Made by a program: the position numbers and the translations under genes. A DNA stretch of 12,655 bases from positions 1 to 12,655 of the forward strand of contig JASGDB010000067.1 of NCBI GenBank assembly GCA_049841315.1, in the 5' to 3' direction. Position 1 is the stretch's first letter. Each line of letters begins with the position of its first letter. The DNA comes from JASGDB01 sp049841315 (GTDB taxonomy: Bacteria; Bacteroidota; Bacteroidia; Flavobacteriales; Weeksellaceae). The notes beneath the pieces are model-generated. The model was not told the DNA's origin and ran no database searches. It saw only the letters and a list, made by a program, of their open reading frames with translations. Shown in pieces: positions 1 through 6,201 of this stretch.

Positions 1-392
1 GTTTATCTTCTCCTTTAAAAGAAAAAGCAACCATTAAAAAGAAGCATTTTTTGTTTCCTTTAAAAGAAGATTTATACTATTACGGCGGAACTTACGACCG
101 AGACAGAACCGATGAGCAGATAGATGAATCCGCAATCGAACAGCTTAAAAACGGATTATCAGAATTTTATCCCGAAACATTTGAAATCGTTGAAGTAAAA
201 TACGGTTTCCGCCCGACAGTAAAAGACCGCAGACCTATCATAGGAAGTCATGAAAAATTTAAAAACTTATATGTTTTCAATGGTTTGGGAGCGCGCGGAG
301 TGCTGAACGGTTGTTATTTTGCAAAGGAACTGTATGAACACATCGAAAATAGCAAGCCGCTTCCCGAAAATGTCAAAATTGACAGGTTTTAA
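1..392 (+). CDS. FAD-dependent oxidoreductase (DAO family), C-terminal fragment
   Basis: The reading frame is open to the left edge (first full codon at base 3), so only the last 130 residues are present and the true start lies outside the window. The tail reads GFRPTVKDRRPIIG, then a short insert, then LYVFNGLGARGVLNG. This matches the C-terminal FAD-contacting segment of glycine/D-amino-acid oxidase-type (DAO, Pfam PF01266) flavoproteins: an R-P-x-x-x-D-x-x-P-x-I-G strand, followed by the glycine-rich G-L-G-x-R-G helix cap that closes over the flavin. Such enzymes oxidise amines or amino acids using FAD, usually in the cytoplasm. The substrate cannot be told from this part, because the N-terminal Rossmann motif and substrate pocket are missing. 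A TTG at 51 could be read as a start, but the same frame continues upstream without a stop, so it is internal. No clear terminator follows; about 130 bp of featureless AT-rich DNA separates it from the tRNA promoter. Confidence 0.8.
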   Translation, partial: LSSPLKEKATIKKKHFLFPLKEDLYYYGGTYDRDRTDEQIDESAIEQLKNGLSEFYPETFEIVEVKYGFRPTVKDRRPIIGSHEKFKNLYVFNGLGARGVLNGCYFAKELYEHIENSKPLPENVKIDRF

Positions 393-521
393 TAAAAAAA
401 ACTCAATTTTCAGCACTTCCACATAAAGGAATCGGTTCTTTATCAAAAATATCAAATTACCGTTTATTTTCTTCCAAAAGCCCCAAAATATACTATCATA
501 AATACATTTCCCCGTTGCCAC

Positions 522-553
522 TTTGTTTTTTTTAGGCAGAAGTCGTAAATTTG
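522..553 (+). promoter_or_regulatory. Bacteroidetes-type promoter of tRNA-Gln
   Basis: TTTG at 522-525 and TAAATTTG at 546-553 match the Bacteroidetes primary-sigma consensus (-33 TTTG, -7 TAnnTTTG) with a 20-nt spacer. The -7 box ends 7 nt before the first base of the mature tRNA, so transcription would begin at or just before the tRNA 5' end. Both boxes are seen directly; activity is inferred. Confidence 0.8.
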
Positions 554-560
554 CACCCAC

Positions 561-631
561 AGACTTATGGTGTAACGGTAGCACTACAGATTCTGGCTCT
601 GTCAGTTGGGGTTCGAATCCCTATAAGTCTA
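561..631 (+). tRNA. tRNA-Gln (anticodon CTG)
   Basis: The 71-nt sequence folds as a full cloverleaf. The acceptor stem AGACTTA (561-567) pairs with TAAGTCT (624-630), with discriminator A at 631. A short D arm lies at 570-584. The anticodon stem ACAGA/TCTGT (586-590/598-602) encloses the loop TTCTGGC, which places anticodon CTG at 593-595 and reads the glutamine codon CAG. The T arm has the canonical TTCGAAT loop (612-618) on a 5-bp stem with one G-T pair. CCA is not encoded (CTA follows), so the 3' end must be added by the CCA-adding enzyme. The gene has its own promoter just upstream and a terminator just downstream, so it appears to be a single-gene transcription unit. Confidence 0.95.
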
Positions 632-639
632 CTAACAGG

Positions 640-665
640 CGCTTGAAATTCTCAGGCGTTTTTTT
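640..665 (+). terminator. Intrinsic terminator after tRNA-Gln
   Basis: CGCTTGA (640-646) pairs over 7 bp with TCAGGCG (652-658), with one G-T pair, around a 5-nt loop. Seven T residues (659-665) follow immediately. This is a standard Rho-independent terminator 9 nt after the tRNA. It ends only 20 nt before the ATG of the next gene. Confidence 0.85.
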
Positions 666-685
666 GTATGTTCAAAATTGTAATT

Positions 686-2623
686 ATGCTTTCAGTTCAA
701 GGTTTAGGGCTTCATCATTCAGGAAATTATCTGTTTCGGGATGTGAATTTTACCATAAAAAGAGAAGATAAAATCGGGCTTGTCGGGAAAAACGGAGCCG
801 GAAAATCCACACTTCTTAAAATGCTTTCCGGGGAAATTAATTTCTACGAAGGAAACGTCGTTCCCGAAGGAAATATCACAATGGGATTTCTGAAACAGGA
901 TTTGGATTTCGTGAAAGGAAGAACCGTCTGGAACGAAACGATGCAGGCTTTCGAGCAAATCAACCTTTGGAAAAAAGAACTGGAAGATGTCAACGAACAA
1001 CTCGCCACCAGAACCGATTACGAAAGCGATGAATACAGCAATCTGATTCAGCGAATGACGGATTTGAACGATATTCTGCAACATCACGATGCCTACAATC
1101 TGGAAGGCGATATGGAAAAAATTCTGCTCGGATTGGGTTTCAAAGCGGAAGATTTTCAAAAAATTACCGACGAATTTTCCGGAGGCTGGAGAATGCGTAT
1201 TGAACTGGCGAAGCTGCTTTTGCAGAAAAACGATTTGCTTCTTCTCGATGAACCGACCAACCACCTCGATATGGAATCCATTATCTGGCTCGAAAATTTC
1301 CTGAAAGATTATCCCGGTGCGATTGTTTTGGTAAGCCACGACAAGCAATTTATGACTTCCGTATGCAACCGGACTTTCGATATTAACAACAAAAAAGTGG
1401 ACGATTACAAAGCCAATTATTCCAAATATCTGGAACTGAGAAAAGACCGTAAGGAAAAACTCATTCAGGCGAAGAAAAATCAGGATGCGGAAATCAAACA
1501 GATGGAGGACAACATCAACCGTTTCCGTGCAAGTGCGACCAAAGCATCGTTTGCTCAATCCCTGATTAAAAAATTAGAAAAAATTGAACGCATCGAAGTG
1601 GAAAATGAAGACGTTTCCAAATTCAACATCCGTTTCGTGCAGTCCGTTGTTCCCGGAAAAGTGATTTTTGAAGCGGAAAATCTCGGAAAAAGTTACGGAA
1701 AGAAAAAAGTGTTTGACAACGTGAATTTCTTTGTGGAACGAGGCAACAGAATCGCTTTGCTCGGACAAAACGGACAGGGAAAAACCACTTTAGCCAAAAT
1801 TCTTGCCGGAGAAATTAAGGATTATTCCGGAGATTGGAAACTTGGCCATAACGTGAATATCGGATATTTCGCCCAAAATCAGGAAGAAGTTTTAACGCCG
1901 GACAAAACCGTTCTTCAGGAAGCGGAAGATTCGGCAACGGAAGAAACCAGACCGAGAGTTCGGGATTTGCTGGGAAGTTTCCTTTTTTCGGGGGAAGATG
2001 TTCAGAAGAAAACCAAAGTGCTTTCAGGAGGAGAGCGAAACCGACTGGCTTTGTGTAAATTATTGCTTCGTCCGTTCAACACTCTGATTATGGACGAACC
2101 GACGAACCACCTCGATATTCAGTCCAAAGAAATCATCAAATTAGCCTTAAAAAATTTCGACGGAACGCTGATTCTCATTTCCCACGACCGTGAATTTTTG
2201 CAGGGACTTTCCGATAAAATTTTTGAATTCCGTGACGGAAATATGAAAGAATTTCTCGGCGATATCAACGAATATCTGGAATACCGTCAGAAAGAAAGTC
2301 TTCGGGAAGTGTCGATGGAGAAAGCGAAACTAACAGCCTCCCCTAACCCCTCCAAAGGAGGGGAACCGGAAATCGAAAAACCATCAACCGACAACCAACA
2401 ACCGGCAGCCATTCTCAGTAAAGAGCAGAAAAATATTCAGAATAAGATTAAAAAAGTAGAGGAGAAAATCTCGCTTCTGGAATTGGAAATTGAAAAATTT
2501 GAGGTAGATTTTACCAGAGAAAATCCGTCCGAAGAAACGTTACAGCAATACAATTCCAAAAAAGAAGAACTGGATATGGCTTTGCAGGAATGGGAATATT
2601 TGGGAACGCAGTTGGAGGATTAA
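686..2623 (+). CDS. ABC-F family ATP-binding protein (duplicated ABC ATPase, Uup/EttA-like)
   Basis: The 645-residue soluble protein has two ABC ATPase domains and no membrane segments, the ABC-F layout. Domain 1 has Walker A GKNGAGKST (34-42), signature SGGW (165-168) and Walker B LLLLDEPTNHLD (184-195). The charged helical linker at about 235-320 is typical of ABC-F proteins. Domain 2 has Walker A GQNGQGKTT (360-368), signature LSGGE (446-450) and Walker B LIMDEPTNHLD (467-477). The last ~65 residues (578-643) form a charged coiled coil, as in Uup-like members. Family members act on the ribosome, in translation or antibiotic protection, or in DNA-related processes (Uup); the role here is not determined. 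I chose the ATG at 686 because homology begins with LSVQGLGLHHSG. The in-frame ATG at 668 would put the initiation region inside the upstream terminator. Oddly, residues about 550-561 are encoded by a palindromic repeat that also occurs between genes at 4577-4593. Confidence 0.93.
   Translation: MLSVQGLGLHHSGNYLFRDVNFTIKREDKIGLVGKNGAGKSTLLKMLSGEINFYEGNVVPEGNITMGFLKQDLDFVKGRTVWNETMQAFEQINLWKKELEDVNEQLATRTDYESDEYSNLIQRMTDLNDILQHHDAYNLEGDMEKILLGLGFKAEDFQKITDEFSGGWRMRIELAKLLLQKNDLLLLDEPTNHLDMESIIWLENFLKDYPGAIVLVSHDKQFMTSVCNRTFDINNKKVDDYKANYSKYLELRKDRKEKLIQAKKNQDAEIKQMEDNINRFRASATKASFAQSLIKKLEKIERIEVENEDVSKFNIRFVQSVVPGKVIFEAENLGKSYGKKKVFDNVNFFVERGNRIALLGQNGQGKTTLAKILAGEIKDYSGDWKLGHNVNIGYFAQNQEEVLTPDKTVLQEAEDSATEETRPRVRDLLGSFLFSGEDVQKKTKVLSGGERNRLALCKLLLRPFNTLIMDEPTNHLDIQSKEIIKLALKNFDGTLILISHDREFLQGLSDKIFEFRDGNMKEFLGDINEYLEYRQKESLREVSMEKAKLTASPNPSKGGEPEIEKPSTDNQQPAAILSKEQKNIQNKIKKVEEKISLLELEIEKFEVDFTRENPSEETLQQYNSKKEELDMALQEWEYLGTQLED
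2336..2365. repeat. Palindromic repeat copy inside the ABC-F gene
   Basis: The 17-bp palindrome at 2347-2363 (7-bp arms CCCCTCC/GGAGGGG around AAA) is identical to the one at 4577-4593. It is preceded by a pyrimidine-rich CCTCCCCTAA stretch. It is read in frame as ASPNPSKGGE (residues 551-560), exactly in the non-conserved linker between the second ABC domain and the C-terminal coiled coil. The identity is seen directly; that the segment is an insertion is inferred from its low-complexity character and its position. Confidence 0.7.
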
Positions 2624-2644
2624 TTTCTGCTGAAATTTCGATAA

Positions 2645-2692
2645 AACCTTGTCAAGGTTATATGTGCATTGATAATTAACCTTGACAAGGTT
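2645..2692. terminator. Double palindrome between convergent genes (possible bidirectional terminator)
   Basis: AACCTTGTCAAGGTT (2645-2659) and AACCTTGACAAGGTT (2678-2692) are each 7+1+7 palindromes and are exact reverse complements of each other. They can form two small hairpins or one 15-bp hairpin with an 18-nt loop. The element lies between the ABC-F stop and the stop of the oppositely oriented DUF4846 gene, which suits a bidirectional terminator or mRNA 3'-end stabiliser. There is no long T tract, so intrinsic termination is inferred only from structure and position. Confidence 0.55.
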
Positions 2693-2694
2693 GG

Positions 2695-3567
2695 TTAATA
2701 CCTCCTGAAATTCGTCGGCTTAAAATAGTATCGTGCCGTTTTCGTTTCCGGAGCATTGGCATCCAATTCATACCACGGAGAAAGATTGGGATTAAAAGGA
2801 TTTTTGAGAATGTGAATGCTTTGTGCAGGCGTGAAACCTTCGCCCAAAAGATACAGCCGTTTTCCGCTGTTATCCTCGGAAACTCCGGCAATAAAAACCA
2901 CGTGTCCCGGACTTCCCGGCGTAATCAGGATGTCGCCCGTTTTCAAATCGGAATTTTTGGTTACCGGATTTGTTTCTTTATTTACGGAAATCGTTCCGGC
3001 ATAATTGAAAATCAGGCCTAAATAATTTCTGAAATTCTGATAGGAATCATCAAAACCCGCAGTTTTTCTGAACACTACATTATTTCCGTTGACTAAAGCA
3101 CGGATTCCGTTTTCGTAATCGTTCCACGACAGCAAATCTCCGCTTGTAAAATGGAATTTAATTTCATCAAAACGCTTTTGCTTCCAAAGATATTCCGCAT
3201 ACAGACGAATGACCGCATCCGCACATTGCTGTAAATCTTTCGTTCCGGTGTCAATATCGAAAACGGCTTCGTGCAGGTTTTGTGTAGCGATTTCAGTTCC
3301 GTCATATTTCAGAACCGGGCTTCCGTAAGGTTTTAAATTAAAATTCTCAACGAAATAACCAAAAGAATCCGGTTTATCTTCTTTCCAAACGAAATTTTCA
3401 GGAGCGGGAAAGCGTTTTTTAATGGTATTTTCTTTTTCGTTAATGGAAACCGCAGATTGATTTACCCGAATTTCATCTTTATTTGATTCGGGTTGGACAT
3501 TATTGGTTCTTTCTTTTTTACACTGAAAAAACAGAAACAAAGGCAAAAACAAAATGAGTTTTTTCAT
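2695..3567 (-). CDS. DUF4846 family lipoprotein
   Basis: This 290-residue protein begins with a short lipoprotein signal (MKKLILFLPLFLFFQC), making Cys16 the likely lipidated residue; a charged, low-complexity tether follows to about residue 52. The remainder matches what I know of DUF4846: a LKPYGSPVLKYDG segment (78-90), DLQQCADAVIRLYAEYLW (111-128), GDILITPGSPGHVVFIAGV (211-229) and LSPWYEL (262-268). The Cys115 helix, followed by a G-D-I-L strand and an S-P-G-H strand (His222), recalls the Cys/His arrangement of papain-like NlpC/P60 hydrolases. That is inference, and no enzymatic activity is claimed. The protein would be membrane-anchored, facing the periplasm or surface. It lies downstream of DUF4130 on the same strand, separated by a palindrome, so co-transcription is doubtful. 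The start is set by the signal peptide. Confidence 0.85.
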   Translation of the reverse strand: MKKLILFLPLFLFFQCKKERTNNVQPESNKDEIRVNQSAVSINEKENTIKKRFPAPENFVWKEDKPDSFGYFVENFNLKPYGSPVLKYDGTEIATQNLHEAVFDIDTGTKDLQQCADAVIRLYAEYLWKQKRFDEIKFHFTSGDLLSWNDYENGIRALVNGNNVVFRKTAGFDDSYQNFRNYLGLIFNYAGTISVNKETNPVTKNSDLKTGDILITPGSPGHVVFIAGVSEDNSGKRLYLLGEGFTPAQSIHILKNPFNPNLSPWYELDANAPETKTARYYFKPTNFRRY

Positions 3568-3614
3568 GGGATAAATGTAGGGATTATAATTGTACCGCTG
3601 GTTGTAAGGAATCT

Positions 3615-3647
3615 AAACCTAACGGGTTTCTGAAACCCGTTAGGTTT
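3615..3647. terminator. Perfect 16-bp palindrome downstream of DUF4130
   Basis: AAACCTAACGGGTTTC (3615-3630) and GAAACCCGTTAGGTTT (3632-3647) are perfect reverse complements separated by a single T. On the minus strand this lies 18 nt beyond the DUF4130 stop, and on that strand the 3' arm ends in TTT. It could terminate or stabilise the DUF4130 transcript. Its perfect symmetry and G+C-rich core also fit a dispersed palindromic element. Confidence 0.6.
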
Positions 3648-3664
3648 TAAAACAGACAGAAAAA

Positions 3665-4423
3665 TTAAAATTTCTCCGTCAGATATTTCCAATACCGTTT
3701 CGGGACGTGTTGCAGGTGTAATTTCATATTTTTCCGCTCTACAATATTGGTTTTGGTAAAGTAGCGTTGCCAAAGTGTCTGATAATTCTTTTCCTCGTCG
3801 TGGAATTTTTCATCATAATTATTCAATGAAAAATTTTCATCAGGATAGAAAAAGTCGCATTCTTTTAAATCGTAAAACAGTCCAAAATTCCGTTTCAAAT
3901 CAAAAATCATCCATTTCTGGTCTTGGTAACGGTCTTTGAAAAATTTCCGAACCAACGGCAGAACGTTGAAATCGGGTTCTATTTTGGCGAAATAAATATC
4001 GTCCTGCATTTTCTCAAACCGGACAAAGGCTTTCATTCGGTGGCGTTCTCTGTCCACGGATTTGCAGATTTTTGAAATTTTCAAAATATCATCATCTGCA
4101 TAATTTTGAAGAATATTTTTATCGGGATGTTGAACGGATTGCTTTACCGCCGATAAAATAAGAGATTCCGCTTCGGGACTTTCGGATAAATAGACTTTCA
4201 GAAGTTGAAGAATGCCCTGCTTTCCGATGTTTTGTTCTAATTTCTTTAAAACCCGTTCCGATTTTTCGTTTTTGGTAATCACTTCGTGGATTTCTGCGAA
4301 TAGAGTTTCCTGATGAAACCGCTCTCTGCTGATAATTTCCACGTCTTTGTAGCGGTATTCAAACACTTCAAATACCGCTGTCAAAAGTCCGTCGAAACTG
4401 CCGTCATACAAAAGCGTGGTCAT
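3665..4423 (-). CDS. DUF4130 / TIGR03915-type putative DNA-metabolism protein
   Basis: The 252-residue protein, about the usual family length, begins MTTLLYDGSFDGLLTAVFEV, the hallmark N-terminus of this family. Other conserved stretches are SVDRERHRMKAFVRFEK (122-138), FFKDRYQDQKWMIFDLKRNFG (161-181) and the C-terminal LWQRYFTKTNIVERKNMKLH...VPKRYWKYLTE (217-250). The family is labelled a putative DNA metabolism or repair protein because it usually sits beside a radical-SAM protein (TIGR03916); no biochemical function is established to my knowledge. That partner is not in this window. The frame stays open upstream to 4621, but the extra residues are translated repeat and spacer. ATG 4421-4423 is preferred because homology starts there and a TATATTTG promoter box lies 23 nt upstream. 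Confidence 0.85.
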   Translation of the reverse strand: MTTLLYDGSFDGLLTAVFEVFEYRYKDVEIISRERFHQETLFAEIHEVITKNEKSERVLKKLEQNIGKQGILQLLKVYLSESPEAESLILSAVKQSVQHPDKNILQNYADDDILKISKICKSVDRERHRMKAFVRFEKMQDDIYFAKIEPDFNVLPLVRKFFKDRYQDQKWMIFDLKRNFGLFYDLKECDFFYPDENFSLNNYDEKFHDEEKNYQTLWQRYFTKTNIVERKNMKLHLQHVPKRYWKYLTEKF

Positions 4424-4446
4424 TTTATCCAAATCAGAAAAGTATT

Positions 4447-4454
4447 CAAATATA
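4447..4454 (-). promoter_or_regulatory. Putative -7 promoter box for DUF4130
   Basis: On the minus strand the sequence reads TATATTTG, a perfect match to TAnnTTTG, 23 nt before the chosen ATG. No good TTTG -33 box is visible at the expected distance, so this rests on the -7 element and its position. Confidence 0.5.
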
Positions 4455-4541
4455 CTGATAAAGGAAAAAATGTTACAGGATTTTAACTTTGAGAGCGGGA
4501 GATAGGGAGAGTTTGAAAATTTGAATGGTTGAAGGTATTTG

Positions 4542-4595
4542 AACCACCCCGTCAAAATTTCTCCGAAATTTCGCCACCCCTCCAAAGGAGGGGAA
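4542..4595. repeat. Bipartite palindromic intergenic repeat
   Basis: The element contains two adjacent perfect inverted repeats: AAATTTC/GAAATTT (4555-4561/4565-4571, loop TCC) and CCCCTCC/GGAGGGG (4577-4583/4587-4593, loop AAA). The left part of each unit carries a direct copy of CCACCCC (4544-4550 and 4574-4580). It lies between the divergent DUF4130 and amylase genes, upstream of both promoters. The second palindrome is identical to one in the ABC-F gene at 2347-2363. From memory, elements with this GGAGGGG core are scattered through flavobacterial genomes; copy number here cannot be seen. Confidence 0.75.
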
Positions 4596-4652
4596 TAACC
4601 CGCATCTCGTACGCCTGACAAAACTCACTCCGAAACTTTAAAATACAATTTG

Positions 4653-4660
4653 TAAATTTG
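4653..4660 (+). promoter_or_regulatory. Putative -7 promoter box for the GH13 gene
   Basis: TAAATTTG matches TAnnTTTG and ends 15 nt before the ATG at 4676, giving a short leader of roughly 8-10 nt. A -33 TTTG is not evident. The TTG at its end is also an in-frame alternative start, which is rejected because it lies within the box. Confidence 0.5.
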
Positions 4661-4675
4661 TCGAAATCCTTTTTT

Positions 4676-6040
4676 ATGAAAAAACTACTTTTATTAGCCG
4701 TCATCGGATTGGGAATCCTGTCCTGCACGAAATCAACACCTAAACCTGAAACTGAAAAACAAGCTATGGATTTACAGAGCGGGTGGAAACATTCCACCAA
4801 TATTTATGAGGTAAACGTAAGGCAGTATACTCCTGAAGGAACTTTCAAAGCGTTTGAGAAAGAATTGCCGAGGCTGAAAGATATGGGCGTGGAAACTATT
4901 TGGTTCATGCCGGTAACGCCGATTGCGCAGAAAAACAAAAAAGGAACGCTGGGAAGTCAGTATGCCGCTCAGGACTATACTTCTATTAATCCTGAATTCG
5001 GAACGATGGAAGATTTCAAAAGCGTGGTGAATGAAGCGCACAAGCTTGGAATGAAAGTCATTATCGACTGGGTGGCGAACCACACCGGCTGGGACCATGT
5101 CTGGACAAAAACGCATCCGGAATATTATCTGATAGACCCGAAAACCAAAGATTTCCAGATTGCTTCCGGAATGGACGACATTATTGAGCTGGATTACAGC
5201 AAGCCGGAACTCCGTAAAGCCATGACTGATGCCATGAAATTCTGGGTACAGGAAACGGATATCGACGGTTTCCGCTGTGATTTGGCAGCATGGGTGGAAG
5301 TGGATTTCTGGAATGAAGCCATTCCTGAAGTGGAGAAAGTGAAGCCGCTTTTCTTCATCGGGGAATATGACGAGCTGGATAATCCGGATTACGGAAAAGT
5401 GTTTGATGCCAGCTATTCATGGACGTGGATGCACAAAACCAGAGAGTATTACGAAAAAGATTTGCCTTTACAGGATTTGAAAGATTTACTTGTTAAATAT
5501 TCCAGTATAGGCGACGGCTCTATGAGAGCATGGTTCACGACCAATCATGACGAAAATACATGGAACGGAACGGAATATGAAAAATACGGAGTCATTGCAA
5601 AGCCTCTTGCAGTATTTTCCGCAACATGGAACGGTATACCGCTGCTGTATTCCGGGCAGGAGCTTCCGAATAAAAAACGGCTGGAATTCTTTGAAAAAGA
5701 CCCGATTGAATGGACAGGAACTAACGAACTTCACGGTTTCTACAAAACCCTGCTGAACCTTAAATCCACCAATCCTGCTCTGCGCGGAGGAGACAAGAAC
5801 GTAACCACCTTTATCCTAAAAACGAGCGCAGATGATAAGATTCTCGCTTATGCCCGAAAAAACGGAAAAGATGAAGTAGTGGTTATTCTGAATATGTCTA
5901 AAAATCCGGTTGCTTTTACCATTAATGATGAAAACGTTTCCGGTGAATACCGCAATGCTTTTGATAATAAAAAAGAAATTTTAACGCCGGAAAAACAATA
6001 TAATTTAAACATTTCCGAATATCTTGTTTTTGTGAAATAA
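4676..6040 (+). CDS. GH13 alpha-amylase family lipoprotein
   Basis: A lipoprotein signal (MKKLLLLAVIGLGILSC, lipidated Cys17) is followed by a (beta/alpha)8 glycoside hydrolase family 13 domain. All four GH13 regions are visible: DWVANH (131-136), GFRCD with nucleophile Asp202, FFIGEYDE with acid/base Glu230, and TTNHDEN with transition-state stabiliser Asp292. The early IYEVNVRQYTPEGTF strand and the later IPLLYSGQE strand also fit. The last ~80 residues look like the usual C-terminal beta-sandwich domain. At 454 residues it is complete and compact. It would hydrolyse or transfer alpha-glucosidic bonds in starch, glycogen or maltodextrin while anchored in the envelope; exact specificity is not readable. 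No SusC/SusD or regulator is adjacent, so it does not look like part of a classic starch-utilisation locus. The ATG at 4676 is chosen because the signal peptide begins there. Confidence 0.93.
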   Translation: MKKLLLLAVIGLGILSCTKSTPKPETEKQAMDLQSGWKHSTNIYEVNVRQYTPEGTFKAFEKELPRLKDMGVETIWFMPVTPIAQKNKKGTLGSQYAAQDYTSINPEFGTMEDFKSVVNEAHKLGMKVIIDWVANHTGWDHVWTKTHPEYYLIDPKTKDFQIASGMDDIIELDYSKPELRKAMTDAMKFWVQETDIDGFRCDLAAWVEVDFWNEAIPEVEKVKPLFFIGEYDELDNPDYGKVFDASYSWTWMHKTREYYEKDLPLQDLKDLLVKYSSIGDGSMRAWFTTNHDENTWNGTEYEKYGVIAKPLAVFSATWNGIPLLYSGQELPNKKRLEFFEKDPIEWTGTNELHGFYKTLLNLKSTNPALRGGDKNVTTFILKTSADDKILAYARKNGKDEVVVILNMSKNPVAFTINDENVSGEYRNAFDNKKEILTPEKQYNLNISEYLVFVK

Positions 6041-6044
6041 GGCT

Positions 6045-6104
6045 GAGGTAAAGGTTGAGGCAGAGACTGGAAGTATTTGCTCTCTATGCCTCAGCCTCAT
6101 CCTC
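6045..6104. repeat. Imperfect GAGG-rich hairpin after the amylase gene
   Basis: The arm at 6045-6066 (repeated GAGG/AAGG units) pairs imperfectly with 6081-6104 (CCTC units), with only a small bulge, leaving a loop of about 14 nt. It starts 5 nt after the amylase stop codon. Likely roles are transcript 3'-end formation or stability; the purine-rich repeats also suggest a dispersed repeat element. No T tract immediately follows. Confidence 0.5.
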
Positions 6105-6137
6105 AAAATAACAAATTGTTAAATACTCATGTATTTT

Positions 6138-6167
6138 TTTGTAGCAAAACAAAAAAATGTATCTTTG
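6138..6167 (+). promoter_or_regulatory. Bacteroidetes-type promoter of the T9SS protein gene
   Basis: TTTG at 6138-6141 and TATCTTTG at 6160-6167 match the -33/-7 consensus with an 18-nt spacer. Transcription would start near 6174, leaving a leader of about 27 nt that is A/T-rich, lacks a Shine-Dalgarno sequence and carries A-rich stretches just before the ATG, a pattern common for well-expressed Bacteroidetes genes. Confidence 0.75.
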
Positions 6168-6201
6168 TCTCAAATAATTTAACCCTTAAAAATAATTTAA
6201 A

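Noticed and set aside
668..685. ATG at 668 as start of the ABC-F protein
   Set aside because: It adds MFKIVI, which has no family match, and would require initiation immediately behind the T tract of the tRNA terminator.
719..1558. Long minus-strand open frame (279 codons) opposite the ABC-F gene
   Set aside because: It is antisense to well-conserved ABC motifs and its product has no recognisable domain; a compositional shadow.
4424..4621. Upstream extension of the DUF4130 reading frame by 66 codons
   Set aside because: The added residues are a translation of the palindromic repeat and AT-rich spacer; family homology and a promoter box support the start at 4423.
4658..4675. TTG at 4658 as start of the amylase
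   Set aside because: It is part of the TAAATTTG promoter box, and the lipoprotein signal begins at the ATG at 4676.
6121..6140. Hairpin AAATAC/GTATTT followed by T residues, a possible terminator
   Set aside because: The stem is only 6 bp and almost entirely A-T, and the T tract overlaps the -33 box of the next promoter; too weak to call.
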